64,000 nucleotides of DNA from Streptococcus mitis (GCA_001560895.1 CP014326.1:1066001-1130000), one strand, 5' to 3'; counted from the first letter of the stretch, positions 37,444 to 48,106 are shown. Numbers and translations: made by a program. Notes: generated from the letters alone by a model not told the origin.

Positions 37444-38376
37444 TTATTCTATAATCTTCCAATTACTCCCGTTCTTTTCAAGTACCAAATCAAATTGAGA
37501 TACCTGCGTTGCTTTGGTCTGCTGGTCGATATACTCCACTGTCAGCGATACCGTGACTTGATTATCCTTACGATTGTGAATAGGATTTACCAGTTCTTGA
37601 AAGATGTACTCTTTTCCGATTGGTTTTAATATCCCGTCATTCACATAGTAGGAAAGTTCACTGGCTGTCGCTGTAGGATAGAGCTTGAAGAACGTCGTTA
37701 AAAACTCATTGATTTCATTGGTTGTAATGGAATCAACCGTCCCCTCACTTTCAATGGCTTTTGGTTTATAACTTGATTTCTTAGGTATGTTGGTAATGGT
37801 CGGATTCTTAACCAGTACCATATTTCCAGAACCATCTACATAGACACTCACTATATAAGCAGAGTGGACGGTCTTTGTATTTTCTCCCTCTGTAATGAGC
37901 TGGTCTACACTGTAGGTTACATTAAACTCATTGTCGCCAGTTGGCTCTACCGTCCATATCTGAAATCCTCTTACAGAAGACGATACAGGAATATCTTTGC
38001 GTACTGTATCAACATTGAGAGCTTGAAGTTCATCTGTCAGATAGCCTTTTAGACTTTCCATTCGATTATCAATGGACTTATCGGATTGCTCCCATGAATA
38101 GTAGACTTTCGCAAAGTTCTCTACAAAATTTTCTACATGATGAGTATCAACGTATTCCTTTTCTATGATAGTTGTTTCGTGAATAGTATGAGTATCTATA
38201 GCTGTAAAGTGCTTGAATATCGCAAAGCTGAAACTAAGCCCTAAAAGTACCCACAAGGCAATCACAACCTTTTTATGAGGATTGACCTTATAGACACGAG
38301 GTTTCTTTTCCTTTGGTATCTGTTTTTCTTTATTCTGATTTTTTCTAAATTTCATCATTAAATCTTCCTTTCTCAT
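37444..38376 (-). CDS. Tn916 orf13, TcpC/VirB8-like transfer protein
   Basis: The 310-residue protein has a Lys-rich cytosolic N-terminus, one membrane helix (about 33-55) and two NTF2-like domains outside, as in TcpC of clostridial plasmids. It is part of the mating-pair channel. The better start may be MKFRKNQNK, seven codons in. It overlaps orf14 by four bases. Confidence 0.92.
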   Translation of the reverse strand: MRKEDLMMKFRKNQNKEKQIPKEKKPRVYKVNPHKKVVIALWVLLGLSFSFAIFKHFTAIDTHTIHETTIIEKEYVDTHHVENFVENFAKVYYSWEQSDKSIDNRMESLKGYLTDELQALNVDTVRKDIPVSSSVRGFQIWTVEPTGDNEFNVTYSVDQLITEGENTKTVHSAYIVSVYVDGSGNMVLVKNPTITNIPKKSSYKPKAIESEGTVDSITTNEINEFLTTFFKLYPTATASELSYYVNDGILKPIGKEYIFQELVNPIHNRKDNQVTVSLTVEYIDQQTKATQVSQFDLVLEKNGSNWKIIE

Positions 38377-39374
38377 TGTTTGATTCGTCCTGCTCCCACT
38401 AAATGCTGTTGCCAGTAGGGGCTTGTTAAGTCGGCATAACCGATTGGGTCGCCTGCATGAAACATACGGTTATTGCCAAGGTATATCCCAACATGAGTAA
38501 TATAAGAGCCAGCGTTATAGGTAGAATGAAAGAAAACCAAATCGCCAGCTTGTGCTTCCGATAGTGGGATATGCTGGGTCACATCATATTGCTGTTGTGC
38601 GGTTCGTGGTAAGTTAATTCCAGCTTTTCCATACGTCCATTGTGTCAGTCCGCTACAATCAAAAGAAGTAGTCGGGGAAGCTCCACCGTAAACGTATCGC
38701 CAGCCCTCATATTTCAGTGCTTCGTCCATGATGGCTTGTACCGTATCATCATCAAACTCTGTTGTGACAAGATACTGCGTTACCAGTTGCACATAAAACA
38801 TATTGCCATAGTTGTATCGCCAGCCCCCATTGATAGGTATGGCTATGGGATTGGGGTAAGACACTTTTTCGCCACCTGAATACTCTTTTGAGAAACTTTG
38901 AGCCAGTTCAAAGGTATATTTATTTCCACGATTAGCCACATACCCTAAGAAACCACCACCATAATTGTAGGACTGGATAACCGATTCTAAATCTACACTG
39001 AGCCTTTCGCTACTGGCTAATAATTCACTGAAATACTTCACACCTTGCTTAATGGATTCTTCTGTACTCAATGAATTAGGTGGAAGACCGAGGGATTCCG
39101 AGGACTGCATAACATCTTCCGCAGTACCGCCCGATTCCACCTGTATAATCGCAAGAAGTATGTTGACATATTCTTCAACGCCATATTCTTTGGCATATTT
39201 TTCTACCATAGGCTTATGAGCCAGCACTTCTGCGGAAACATTCACACCTCCATAATGAATATTGGAAATTCCGCTGTCCTGTTCATCTGAAAATAAAATG
39301 GCAACAAACAGAAGCAGTGAGAAGACCATCAAGAATAATCCAGAACCACCAATCACTAAAGTTTTCAACTTCAT
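38373..39374 (-). CDS. Tn916 orf14, lysozyme plus NlpC/P60 hydrolase
   Basis: At 333 residues, it has an N-terminal signal/anchor helix, a lysozyme-like domain (YVNILLAIIQVESGG) and a C-terminal NlpC/P60 domain with catalytic Cys (FDCSGLTQW) and His (THVGIYLG). It opens peptidoglycan for the conjugation channel and is tightly coupled to orf13 and orf15. Confidence 0.95.
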   Translation of the reverse strand: MKLKTLVIGGSGLFLMVFSLLLFVAILFSDEQDSGISNIHYGGVNVSAEVLAHKPMVEKYAKEYGVEEYVNILLAIIQVESGGTAEDVMQSSESLGLPPNSLSTEESIKQGVKYFSELLASSERLSVDLESVIQSYNYGGGFLGYVANRGNKYTFELAQSFSKEYSGGEKVSYPNPIAIPINGGWRYNYGNMFYVQLVTQYLVTTEFDDDTVQAIMDEALKYEGWRYVYGGASPTTSFDCSGLTQWTYGKAGINLPRTAQQQYDVTQHIPLSEAQAGDLVFFHSTYNAGSYITHVGIYLGNNRMFHAGDPIGYADLTSPYWQQHLVGAGRIKQ

Positions 39375-41548
39375 GGTTTCTTACCGACTTTCTTAATGGT
39401 GGCGGTTTTGATTGGTGGTCTACTTCTTGTATTTTGTAGTGGTACTCTTTGAACAGTAGACGGACGTTCTTTTGTGATTGGACGTTGTGAAGTTCTATCT
39501 GCTGTAGTGGTTGAAGTTGCTGGCTTTTGAACGGTTTTTTCTTGAACGGTATTGCCTTGGCGTTCCACTTTTGGACTTGAAAAATCGGACTTAACTGCTG
39601 GACGCTCTTGTTTGGCTTGTTGAGATTCCTTATATGAAGTCTGAATATTAGACTGTTTTGAGGTCTGTTCATCATGATATTGTTCTTGTCTTGTAGTCGG
39701 TCTTTCATGAACAGAAGAAGCAGGCTGTTTTTTCTGTTTGACCTGTTCCATTTCAGAGCGACGCTTCGCAATGGTTTTTCGCCTTTGTTCCTGCTGTTCC
39801 TTGCGTCCACTGGCTCTGTCCGCTTTGGTTTGAGAAATACTACTGGTTAAATCACGGACATTCTCTTTTACTTTGGATTTTCCTTGATATACTGCATATC
39901 TTGCATTGGTCGGCAAATCTTTAACCTGTTCTTTCAAACCACTAGCAGTGTCTACCATTCTGTCTTTGGTATCAGCTACTGTACCGATGGTTTGACCGAT
40001 ACGTTTTCCAAGTGTTGATTTTTCCTTTCCGTCTGGTCGGGAGTGATCTGCTTGTGTCCTTGCAGAACTCCCCGAACCCGACTGTCCTTTTTTACCTGTA
40101 ACAATGGCAGACCCAGCCCCTAGAGTAGTCATGGAACGTCCAAGTTTCCGCTGTAGACGGTGCATGTGAGCGTGCATAAGCATACGAGGTTTTCTCATCA
40201 CACGACTTCCCACACTTTGAGAATCGTTACTCTGTAGAGAAAACATACTCATTAAATCGCCCAGCTTGAAGTAGATTCCTGCAAAGGTCACAATCTGTAG
40301 AAAAGCAATCAAAAAGAACGGATAACCAGCCGATAAGGTATAGAGCATGGTTGAAATACTAAATGCTGTCGTAATAATCAATGTGATTCCAGCTCGTGTC
40401 AAAATGGTATTAAAGAGCTTTGTTATGGCTCGTTTTGACATACCATCAAATGATGGAATCATGCTTAAAATAAAGCTCACAGGCAGAAACATAGCATAGA
40501 TGATAAAAAGTACCTGCGAGAAAATCATGATTCCTGTTAATAGGAATACAAATATGGAAATCCCAATATTGAAGACAAATAGGAAGAAGACTGTACCTAA
40601 ACGGTTAATGGTCTTTGTAATGGTTAGATTGGTATTGCTTCTGTCTTCAATTTCTTCCGCAACAATTTTTTCTCTGTCTTCGCCATTGTTGGAATCTGGG
40701 CTGGTGGAGAGCAGGCTTTCCACACGGTCAATACCGATACTTTCAATGTCTGAACTGTTGTATTGAAGCAGTAGCCACGGTTGCTGAACCTGTATGGAAA
40801 ACAGGCTATCTCTGATTAAGTCCACGCTGTCCTTGCCTTGACTATCGGAATGGGGCATGACAATCTTCGTGCCAAGTGATAAACTGGCATTACTGATGTC
40901 TGATGAAAAGTCATTGATTTTTTTAATGTAGTCGGGAGCGTAGGCAATAAAGGAAGCCGATAGGATAAACACCAGCACAAAATTCATAATGGCATGAATT
41001 GCCTTTGTGGTTTCTCTCTTTATCAGTCCCGTATAGGCAACATAAACCCCAAGAACCAAAATCAAGAGTAAGAGGAATCCAACATAGAAACCCTCTGTTG
41101 AAAATCCGTTTGCACTCACACCAGCTAAGGTCTGCATATTCTTACCAATGGAATCTGCTGTAGCGGAAATGAAGTCTAAGGAATAGGCTTCCTGTACTAA
41201 GTAACCTGTCGCATTGGAAACATACAAACTGATTGTCCAAATAAAATTGGTAATGGCATATAGTCCATACATGACCTGTTTTCCAATCCCGTCCGACCAG
41301 TTCCACGGAAGCCAGCCCCAGCTATTATCCACATAAAAATCCAGTTGATAGTTTTCAAGTGGGTATCGGCTGTATTCATTTGCCACATTGACCGTATCAT
41401 CTACCAAGCCCGCAGCTTGAACCACCGTTCCCAGCATGGCTAAAAGAAAAATGGCAATCACAAGTGTGAAAGCCACTGTCATTGCCACTTTACCTAGACG
41501 TTTCAGCGTCCAGTTTGATTTTATTCTGTTTACTATTGATGGTTTCAC
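39371..41548 (-). CDS. Tn916 orf15, VirB6-like polytopic transfer protein
   Basis: This 725-residue protein has an N-terminal helix and about seven further membrane helices up to residue 440. A long polar, Gln/Lys/Arg-rich cytosolic tail follows (about 460-725). It forms the membrane core of the Tn916 channel. Only two bases separate it from orf16. Confidence 0.93.
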   Translation of the reverse strand: MKPSIVNRIKSNWTLKRLGKVAMTVAFTLVIAIFLLAMLGTVVQAAGLVDDTVNVANEYSRYPLENYQLDFYVDNSWGWLPWNWSDGIGKQVMYGLYAITNFIWTISLYVSNATGYLVQEAYSLDFISATADSIGKNMQTLAGVSANGFSTEGFYVGFLLLLILVLGVYVAYTGLIKRETTKAIHAIMNFVLVFILSASFIAYAPDYIKKINDFSSDISNASLSLGTKIVMPHSDSQGKDSVDLIRDSLFSIQVQQPWLLLQYNSSDIESIGIDRVESLLSTSPDSNNGEDREKIVAEEIEDRSNTNLTITKTINRLGTVFFLFVFNIGISIFVFLLTGIMIFSQVLFIIYAMFLPVSFILSMIPSFDGMSKRAITKLFNTILTRAGITLIITTAFSISTMLYTLSAGYPFFLIAFLQIVTFAGIYFKLGDLMSMFSLQSNDSQSVGSRVMRKPRMLMHAHMHRLQRKLGRSMTTLGAGSAIVTGKKGQSGSGSSARTQADHSRPDGKEKSTLGKRIGQTIGTVADTKDRMVDTASGLKEQVKDLPTNARYAVYQGKSKVKENVRDLTSSISQTKADRASGRKEQQEQRRKTIAKRRSEMEQVKQKKQPASSVHERPTTRQEQYHDEQTSKQSNIQTSYKESQQAKQERPAVKSDFSSPKVERQGNTVQEKTVQKPATSTTTADRTSQRPITKERPSTVQRVPLQNTRSRPPIKTATIKKVGKKP

Positions 41549-41550
41549 AT

Positions 41551-43998
41551 TTACACCTCTTTTCGCACAGGTGGTCTGGTATCAAAGGCATGGAGCAGTT
41601 CTTCAAATACAGGGTGGAACTGTATCACACCGACACGACCATATAAATCACTGATAAGGCATTGCCCGTTTTCCAAATCACGCAATCGCTTCTGATTGTT
41701 TTCGTCCTCTGGGTCTACACCAAAAAAGGCTAAGGTCTTTTTAATCTCGTTAAGGTCAGTGGAACGAAATGCAAATTTTAAGCCGAGGTTATTTTTCAGT
41801 TTTTCATCTAAGAGGTCGTCTGTATTTTGGGTCACGAAATATACCCCAGCGTTCATAGCACGACCAGCCCGAACCAGCTTCATAGATAGTGTTTTTCCTT
41901 GTGCTACCTGTAAAAAGCTCCATGCTTCGTCTAAATCTACAATCTTGAAAATGCTTCGGTCTGTATGGATAAAGTCTAAAGCAAAGGTACTAATGACAAT
42001 CAGCATAGCAACGGATAAAAGCTCCATAGTGGTATATTCCTCAAAGGAAGTTTCCTTGTCGGGAAGTACCAAGTCCGCAACCTGTATAATGTTCAGTTGT
42101 TTTTCTAAGCTGATAGACTGCTCCACATAACCATTACTGAATAATAAATGTGCAAAGTCATAGTCTGTAAAACTTTCGATATGGTCGGCTATACTGGTAC
42201 TTAGTGGCGTATTCTCAACCCGTAATTCCTCAATCACTTTCATCAACCCTCGTACTTCACTATTGGTTACTGCACGAATGGCTTTTCTAAGGATTGGGAA
42301 GCGTTCCCCATCACGAGAGGAAATCCCCGTAAGGAATGTCAGAATATCAATAGCCAGTGATTCAGAATCTTTGGGATTTTTCATAATCACATAAGGGTCA
42401 AGTAAGCCTTTGTTTTTCTCATCAGAAGTCAGAGTGACGATATTGATTTCATGGGAAATCTCTGGCAAGGTTTCTTTCCATCTGCCACGTTCTGCTTTTG
42501 AGTCTACAATCACTGCTTGTGCCCCATAAAGCACCGCATAATAGACGATAAGGTTATTCGCAAAGGATTTACCACCACCCAGCGAACCAACAAAAGCCGA
42601 CGCTAACGCATTGGTTACTGAACCCTTAACCCCTTGACTGGCAAGAGCAGGTTTCAGATAGACATTGCGTCCAGTATCTAAGCTGTAGCCAACATAAATC
42701 CCCTCATTTTCCCCCAGCATTTGAGTAGCACCAAAACCTAAACCAGCGAGGAAATCAGAGGTCACGTATTGAATATAATCATTCATATAACGCTTGCTGG
42801 CAGGTAAAAATTCTTCATGTAAGCCGAGCATATCCCCAAATGGTCGTACCAGTTTTACGCTTAAATCGTCATAAAAATCTTTCACTTCATTACAACGACG
42901 TTTGAGTTCGTCAAGATCATTTGCTGATACCCTTACCACATAAGACAGCTTGTACATAGATTCCTTGCTTTGGTCTAAATTGGTTTCCAGCTCATTCACA
43001 CTTTCCAGAGCTTCCGCCACATTGGAGCTGGTTTCATTATCACTTTGCCAAGCGTGGTTATCCAAGTCTTTCAGTTCTTTCTTTTTATTGCGGACAGTAG
43101 ATAGGGCTTTACGATTCGCTACAATTTCCACATTCATTGACGTATCAATCGGGAATGTAAATTGCTGTTGCTGGTAGTAGAAGATTTCAGAGGACGGGAA
43201 GTCCAGTTCTCCGACAATGCTGTTAATGGTAAAGTAAGCTACATAGACGGTTTCATCTTCCTGCTGGATTTTCAAATATCGCTGTTTTTCTTCCACCAAA
43301 CAGCGAGTAGGCTTAATCAAGTCATAGTATTTAATCAGCGTTTCATTATCCAGCTTTTTCTTTGATAGATGGTACTCATACTCTTCATAGGCAGTGCCTG
43401 TCTGTCCGTAAAGGTGTTCAATCAGATAGCCGAAGTCGTCCTTATCTAACCTGCGGATTTTGAAACGACGAGAGATTTTATTTTCTAAGAGCTTTTCCAT
43501 CTTCTGAAAACGCAGGATTTCATCATTACTCATACTAACAAAATCGCCCATCAGCTTATGGTTCACATCATAGACAAAATCAGACAAAGCATTTTTTGCT
43601 TCAACGGTAAGACTTTTCATAGAAAACTCCTGATCGTTGAGAAGCAACTTAAAGCCGATAAAGAAACGGTAGTTCACTTGATTTTCGCCAATCATGGATA
43701 TTAAAGCGTCTGTCTGTTGGTCGATTTTGTCATAGGCAACCGCTTTGAGCTTGCCAGTGACTTCATTTTTGGAACGCTCTTGTGCAGAACGTATGCTGGA
43801 TTCTGTACTGATTTGTAAAGCATGAATTTTGCCATCACGATTTTGTGCGATAAGCTGTCTGAAAGAATCATGCACTTGTATTTTCTGTTCTGGACTTAGA
43901 AATGAGTAATTGTAAGGAACAAGCTCATAGTAAGCATAACATTCCCCGTCTTTATTCCAGACGAGATTGTTTTCAATGTATTTAATTGGATATGCCAT
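41551..43998 (-). CDS. Tn916 orf16, VirB4-like ATPase
   Basis: The gene encodes 815 residues from MAYPIKYIENNLVW, which gives the known orf16 length; a start 17 codons earlier lies deep in orf17. Walker A is GSLGGGKSFANN and Walker B is FKIVDLDEAWSF. It energises the Tn916 T4SS. In contrast to the ICE VirB4, it has the usual Lys-Ser in Walker A. Confidence 0.95.
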   Translation of the reverse strand: MAYPIKYIENNLVWNKDGECYAYYELVPYNYSFLSPEQKIQVHDSFRQLIAQNRDGKIHALQISTESSIRSAQERSKNEVTGKLKAVAYDKIDQQTDALISMIGENQVNYRFFIGFKLLLNDQEFSMKSLTVEAKNALSDFVYDVNHKLMGDFVSMSNDEILRFQKMEKLLENKISRRFKIRRLDKDDFGYLIEHLYGQTGTAYEEYEYHLSKKKLDNETLIKYYDLIKPTRCLVEEKQRYLKIQQEDETVYVAYFTINSIVGELDFPSSEIFYYQQQQFTFPIDTSMNVEIVANRKALSTVRNKKKELKDLDNHAWQSDNETSSNVAEALESVNELETNLDQSKESMYKLSYVVRVSANDLDELKRRCNEVKDFYDDLSVKLVRPFGDMLGLHEEFLPASKRYMNDYIQYVTSDFLAGLGFGATQMLGENEGIYVGYSLDTGRNVYLKPALASQGVKGSVTNALASAFVGSLGGGKSFANNLIVYYAVLYGAQAVIVDSKAERGRWKETLPEISHEINIVTLTSDEKNKGLLDPYVIMKNPKDSESLAIDILTFLTGISSRDGERFPILRKAIRAVTNSEVRGLMKVIEELRVENTPLSTSIADHIESFTDYDFAHLLFSNGYVEQSISLEKQLNIIQVADLVLPDKETSFEEYTTMELLSVAMLIVISTFALDFIHTDRSIFKIVDLDEAWSFLQVAQGKTLSMKLVRAGRAMNAGVYFVTQNTDDLLDEKLKNNLGLKFAFRSTDLNEIKKTLAFFGVDPEDENNQKRLRDLENGQCLISDLYGRVGVIQFHPVFEELLHAFDTRPPVRKEV

Positions 43999-44488
43999 AA
44001 AATTCACTCCTAACTGCTGTAATGGCTTCTTGTGGCTGGTTTCTGCCAAGCGTTACTTTTTTTCCTGCATAGGTCAGCTTTGGTCGCAGTGCATAAGCAA
44101 TGACAGACTTCAAAAATCCATAAGGCTTTTTACCATCAAAAGTTTTTGTAGACATAAACCATGTGAAAGCCACAGGAATCCCAAAGTATTTGAGAAATGC
44201 TCCCTCTATCATGGAAAGAGGGGGCAAGTTGCCAAGTATCATCACTGCAAAGAGTGACACGACAAACCATGTCATTTGCGTAAAGGTTATGGGAAACGGA
44301 AGTCTAAAATCATTGATAGAATACAGTACCTTTTCCACAGACCAGATACTGGTATAGCTTCGTATTTTCTTCATGTAATCAATCCTTTCATAAAAAATAG
44401 GGGTAGCTGATTGAGCCACCCCGTAAAATAGAAAATCTGCCAGTAGTAATGTACCGACAGATTTAATAGACGATTTCAAAAATCCCAT
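43982..44488 (-). CDS. Tn916 orf17, TcpE-like membrane protein
   Basis: The 168-residue protein has two adjacent membrane helices (about 65-85 and 92-108), a TcpE/PrgI-like arrangement preceding the VirB4 gene. It overlaps orf16 by 17 bases and orf18 by 26. It is required for Tn916-type transfer. Confidence 0.9.
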   Translation of the reverse strand: MGFLKSSIKSVGTLLLADFLFYGVAQSATPIFYERIDYMKKIRSYTSIWSVEKVLYSINDFRLPFPITFTQMTWFVVSLFAVMILGNLPPLSMIEGAFLKYFGIPVAFTWFMSTKTFDGKKPYGFLKSVIAYALRPKLTYAGKKVTLGRNQPQEAITAVRSEFYGISN

Positions 44489-44960
44489 GATTGGTTGAGA
44501 TAAACGTTCCTGAAAGGTCTAAATCCCGACCATAGGCTTGATAATCAATATAGTTTTGAAGACTAGCTGGTACTTCGCCTAAAGCACCCGTTTCTTCAAT
44601 GTAGTAGCGTGCCACGTCATACATATCATCACAATCGGAATGAATGATAATATCCTCTTGATGTTCGCTTAGTTCTTCAATGCTTGAAAAATGAGTGAGC
44701 AGAGCAGATAGCTCCGATTGTAATTCTTCGGGTAATTCCGATACCATTTCCCATAGTCGATTGAGTTCGCCAATGGAAGTGTATTCGTCAACCGTAAAGG
44801 GTAACTCGTAGTCATGAATGGCGTATTCCTCATATTCATCATTCAAGCCGATTTTCTCTTTGACTTCCTCAAAGTCAATGGGAAAGGTAAACCACGCACC
44901 GACCAATTCGCCCTCATTGTATTTGCCTAAATTCGCAATATAGACTTGCATATCGTCCAT
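44463..44960 (-). CDS. ardA: antirestriction protein ArdA (Tn916 orf18)
   Basis: The 165-residue, strongly acidic protein mimics B-form DNA and blocks type I restriction enzymes (MDDMQVYIANLGKYNEGELV, then GAWFTFP). The Glu/Asp spacing along long helices is typical. It protects the transposon on entry to a new host. AAAGGACGTG precedes the start. Confidence 0.95.
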   Translation of the reverse strand: MDDMQVYIANLGKYNEGELVGAWFTFPIDFEEVKEKIGLNDEYEEYAIHDYELPFTVDEYTSIGELNRLWEMVSELPEELQSELSALLTHFSSIEELSEHQEDIIIHSDCDDMYDVARYYIEETGALGEVPASLQNYIDYQAYGRDLDLSGTFISTNHGIFEIVY

Positions 44961-45076
44961 ATATTCACGTCCTTTCTTTGTAGAGATTCAAAAATCCCTA
45001 CCGCACTTCGTTTGGTGTACCATTCCTTTGCGGAACATAAGAAAACCACTTATATTCCACAAAAGAACGGTTTTAT

Positions 45077-45298
45077 TTAAGCACCAATAATGCGATTGAA
45101 TAGCTCTAGTAAAATGTCTTTTACTCCAGCAGCGTTGAAGACTAAGCCAACCGCAATAATCGCAATAATTAAAAAGCCAATCAGTTTGCTAAACTCACGC
45201 TTGAAGCCAAGATACAAGCCAATCACAACGATTGCTAAAAGCACCAGTGATTGAGCGTTTGATAGAAACCAGTTATAAAGGTTTTGTCCAAAATTCAT
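45077..45298 (-). CDS. Tn916 orf19, small membrane protein
   Basis: This is a 73-residue protein with two hydrophobic helices (about 15-30 and 37-58), similar in size to the small TcpD-like transfer proteins. GGAGAAC precedes the start. The 116 bases between it and ardA hold no gene. Confidence 0.88.
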   Translation of the reverse strand: MNFGQNLYNWFLSNAQSLVLLAIVVIGLYLGFKREFSKLIGFLIIAIIAVGLVFNAAGVKDILLELFNRIIGA

Positions 45299-45340
45299 AA
45301 AAATGTTCTCCTCTCTATATTCAATGAATTTGTATTTGAG

Positions 45341-46546
45341 TTATTTTTTTGTTGTTATCACGTCCTGTTCTTTTACTGACTGTTGCTTCAAAATCTGCTT
45401 GTGTCGGTCTGTCAGTTTCGCATGGTCGAGAATGTCTTTTACAACCTGCGTCTGGTTGATTTCATCAAGTTTAATCGCAACCTTTAAGGTCGGGGCAACT
45501 TGATGAGATAGCCAGTTCAGCGTCCTTTGGAAGGAGTAAGGCTCTGGTTTTGTGGTTAGTTTTAATCGTTCACGATTGTTCCCAATAAACCAAGCCCATT
45601 CTTCATTCAGTTTCCAATCAGAACGAGGTTTGGAATCGTCTTTATCTACAAAACGGATATACCGATTGATAATTTTAAAGGCGGTATGCTCTGGATTGTC
45701 ATAGACGAGTAAATCACGGACTGCATAATAGGCACGCTCATTTTTCAATCGAATCTCAAAACGGTTTTTTACTTCTGCGTCTTCAATGGGAATATCATTT
45801 TTCTTGTACTGCTCGTAGTCCTTTTCATAGATACAGAAATAAACTTCACTTTGTAATGAACCGATATAGAGGGTGTTTCCCATACATTCCTTTTCCTCTT
45901 TGCGTACCAGTTCGCCACTGCGATAGCTTTTAAAACTGCGGAAGACGGAGATACATTCTTCCTGTTGGCACTTTTCAGTGAGTACAGGGATATTCAAAAT
46001 CCCTGTCTTATCGTTAATGGCAAGGTCAAGGCGTTTCATCACACCGCCAGCCACCAAAACGTCCATAAAGAACTCATACCAGCTTCTTTGTTGTGCCAGA
46101 AGATAGCTTTCAAATTGTCTGCACCCACGACCTTTCAATTCCACCAGAACTCCTTTGTCCAGTTCATGGGAGCAAAGGACGAATATGTCGCCTAAAGCAT
46201 AATGCTCTGAATAAGAATAGAAACCATAGTCCTCATGAAGAAAATAGGACAGTTTCAGTTGTAAGATGTTTTCGACCACCTGCTGTACGTCTGTTGTCGG
46301 AAAGCGAATCCTTACATAATCAAACAGCATTTCAAGGGGAGCGTCGGGATTGAAGCGTTCCAGAGCTTCCCAAAGGGACTGCTGTAAATCCTCTGATGGC
46401 TTGACTTTTCCTGTTTCAATATCGCTTAGATACTGCCTTGTAATACCAGTCGCAACAGCTAAACGGTTTTGAGATAGTCCATAAGCCAAGCGTTTTTCTT
46501 TTAAATGCTGTAACCAAGTTTGTTCATTCAGTAAAAATCCCTCCAA
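45341..46546 (-). CDS. mobT: Tn916 orf20, relaxase/replication initiator MobT
   Basis: The 401-residue protein has an N-terminal HTH_3 domain (YGLSQNRLAVATGITRQYL) and a Rep_trans domain. It nicks oriT, which lies directly upstream, and starts rolling-circle transfer and replication of the circular transposon. The start gives the usual length; GGAGGGATT precedes it. Confidence 0.94.
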   Translation of the reverse strand: MEGFLLNEQTWLQHLKEKRLAYGLSQNRLAVATGITRQYLSDIETGKVKPSEDLQQSLWEALERFNPDAPLEMLFDYVRIRFPTTDVQQVVENILQLKLSYFLHEDYGFYSYSEHYALGDIFVLCSHELDKGVLVELKGRGCRQFESYLLAQQRSWYEFFMDVLVAGGVMKRLDLAINDKTGILNIPVLTEKCQQEECISVFRSFKSYRSGELVRKEEKECMGNTLYIGSLQSEVYFCIYEKDYEQYKKNDIPIEDAEVKNRFEIRLKNERAYYAVRDLLVYDNPEHTAFKIINRYIRFVDKDDSKPRSDWKLNEEWAWFIGNNRERLKLTTKPEPYSFQRTLNWLSHQVAPTLKVAIKLDEINQTQVVKDILDHAKLTDRHKQILKQQSVKEQDVITTKK

Positions 46547-46559
46547 TCAAAAAAGCGTA

Positions 46560-46720
46560 TGTCAACTTTTAAAGCCCATTTGACATACGCTGAAATTTTG
46601 TAAATCCCTTGTAACCAAAGGATTTTCTAATGTTTTTTTGACTGTTTCCTGTCGATTTGTACCCCCCTGTTAGATACGGGGGGTTAAGTGCTGGCGTGGC
46701 TATTGCCACACCAGCCAGCA
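46560..46720. other. Tn916 oriT
   Basis: The region between orf20 and orf21 contains an inverted repeat ACCCCCC/GGGGGGT (46660-46686). A second, CTGGCGTGGC/GCCACACCAG, lies at about 46694-46716. A third, CCTTGTAACCAAAGG, is near 46608. This is the known origin of transfer between orf20 and orf21. A minus-strand frame across it is not a gene. Confidence 0.85.
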
Positions 46721-46723
46721 AGA

Positions 46724-48106
46724 TCAGTCCACACCTGCGACTTCCGCTTCGCACGTCGCCTGCGTGGACTGTCTGCTGTTGGATAACTTTTTAATTTCCT
46801 CCAAGAAATCATATCCTTTTGGTACAAGGGGAGTATAAAACTCTGATATGACACTTGTTCCTACATCAACATAGCCACGACCTTTGATTCGCTTTAAGAA
46901 GAAATCCTTTTGTACGTCACTGCCAAACATCATGCCATAGCCCATTTCAGACATACGACCTAAAGCCACTCTGAAATTAAACTGATCACGGATTCCGTCG
47001 CCTAAATATTTTGCGTCTGGACGTTGACAAGCCAGTATTAGAAAGAAGCCAGCTTGACGACCTAACATGACAATCTGTTTCAGCTTATTCATAACTGCGG
47101 TGTTTTCTTTTGTTCCCAGCATTTCCATGAAAGCGACGTATTCATCAAAGATTAAGAAGTGTGCCGGGAGACCTAAGTAAGCATAATTTTTGCCAGTCTT
47201 ATAGTTCTTCATCTGCTTCATTTCCTCACTACGTTTCATCATTTCTTCATAGAATGTTTCAATGCAAGAAAGCAAGTCTTCTTTTCTATAGTAGACATTT
47301 GCCATCACAGAACCTAAGTCCGCAAGGTCAGCATTTTTCGGGTCAAGAATATACAGTTTTGAATCTGTATGAAGCAAGGCTTCAATCAGTGTCAGTATAA
47401 AGTAAGTTTTACCGCCACCTGTACCACCAGCAATCAACATATGAGGGAGCTTATCATATTCCCACCATACGTTTTTCATTAAGCGAAGTTTACCATCTTT
47501 AGCTTCTACTTCATCAATAGAAATACGACTGGCTATGGTGTCATAGAGCAAAGTATATTCCACATAGGAATCCTTTAACTCTTTATCCGTCAGCTCACAG
47601 TACAAGCCACTCTCTAATTTCTTTTCCAAGTGTAAGAGTTGGTCTTGATATTTTCCCAGCGTGATTTCCACCCGTATCTGTATCAAGCCATTTTTAAGTC
47701 GATAATACATTTTAGGGAAGTAGGTTATCTTTTTTGTACGACCAGCACTATCTTTAAAGAAACCCTCTGTTTTGACCTGTTCAGATTCATACCACTTGTT
47801 TTCAAGTATCATCTTTGCCAGTTTTTGACGGTGGTAAAGTTGTTTAACCGTATCATAGCGAACCCGTTTGAATACAAACGCTACCAGCAAGCAGATAAGA
47901 ATTGCGACACTGAAACTGATAATTAAATAGGGAATGTCAATCTTATCTGCTTGTGATAGGTTAAAATCCTGCCAGTTGATCTGCTGGATTGTCTTCACAT
48001 GAAACAGTCCGACAACCAGCAGGAAAACAGGCAGGAGTGACGCTATCGTAAAATGAAAGACTAAATCTTTACCAGATGGGCGAATCCTTTTACCACGCTG
48101 TCTCAT
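46724..48106 (-). CDS. Tn916 orf21, FtsK/TcpA-like coupling protein
   Basis: The 460-residue protein has two membrane helices near the N-terminus (about 17-35 and 52-72) and an FtsK/SpoIIIE ATPase domain. Walker A is GGTGGGKT and Walker B is FLIFDEYVAFM. It serves as the coupling protein delivering relaxase-bound DNA to the channel. Confidence 0.95.
   Translation of the reverse strand: MRQRGKRIRPSGKDLVFHFTIASLLPVFLLVVGLFHVKTIQQINWQDFNLSQADKIDIPYLIISFSVAILICLLVAFVFKRVRYDTVKQLYHRQKLAKMILENKWYESEQVKTEGFFKDSAGRTKKITYFPKMYYRLKNGLIQIRVEITLGKYQDQLLHLEKKLESGLYCELTDKELKDSYVEYTLLYDTIASRISIDEVEAKDGKLRLMKNVWWEYDKLPHMLIAGGTGGGKTYFILTLIEALLHTDSKLYILDPKNADLADLGSVMANVYYRKEDLLSCIETFYEEMMKRSEEMKQMKNYKTGKNYAYLGLPAHFLIFDEYVAFMEMLGTKENTAVMNKLKQIVMLGRQAGFFLILACQRPDAKYLGDGIRDQFNFRVALGRMSEMGYGMMFGSDVQKDFFLKRIKGRGYVDVGTSVISEFYTPLVPKGYDFLEEIKKLSNSRQSTQATCEAEVAGVD

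Noticed and set aside
46569-46754. Minus-strand 61-codon frame between orf20 and orf21
   Set aside because: It spans the inverted repeats of the Tn916 oriT and has no ribosome site.
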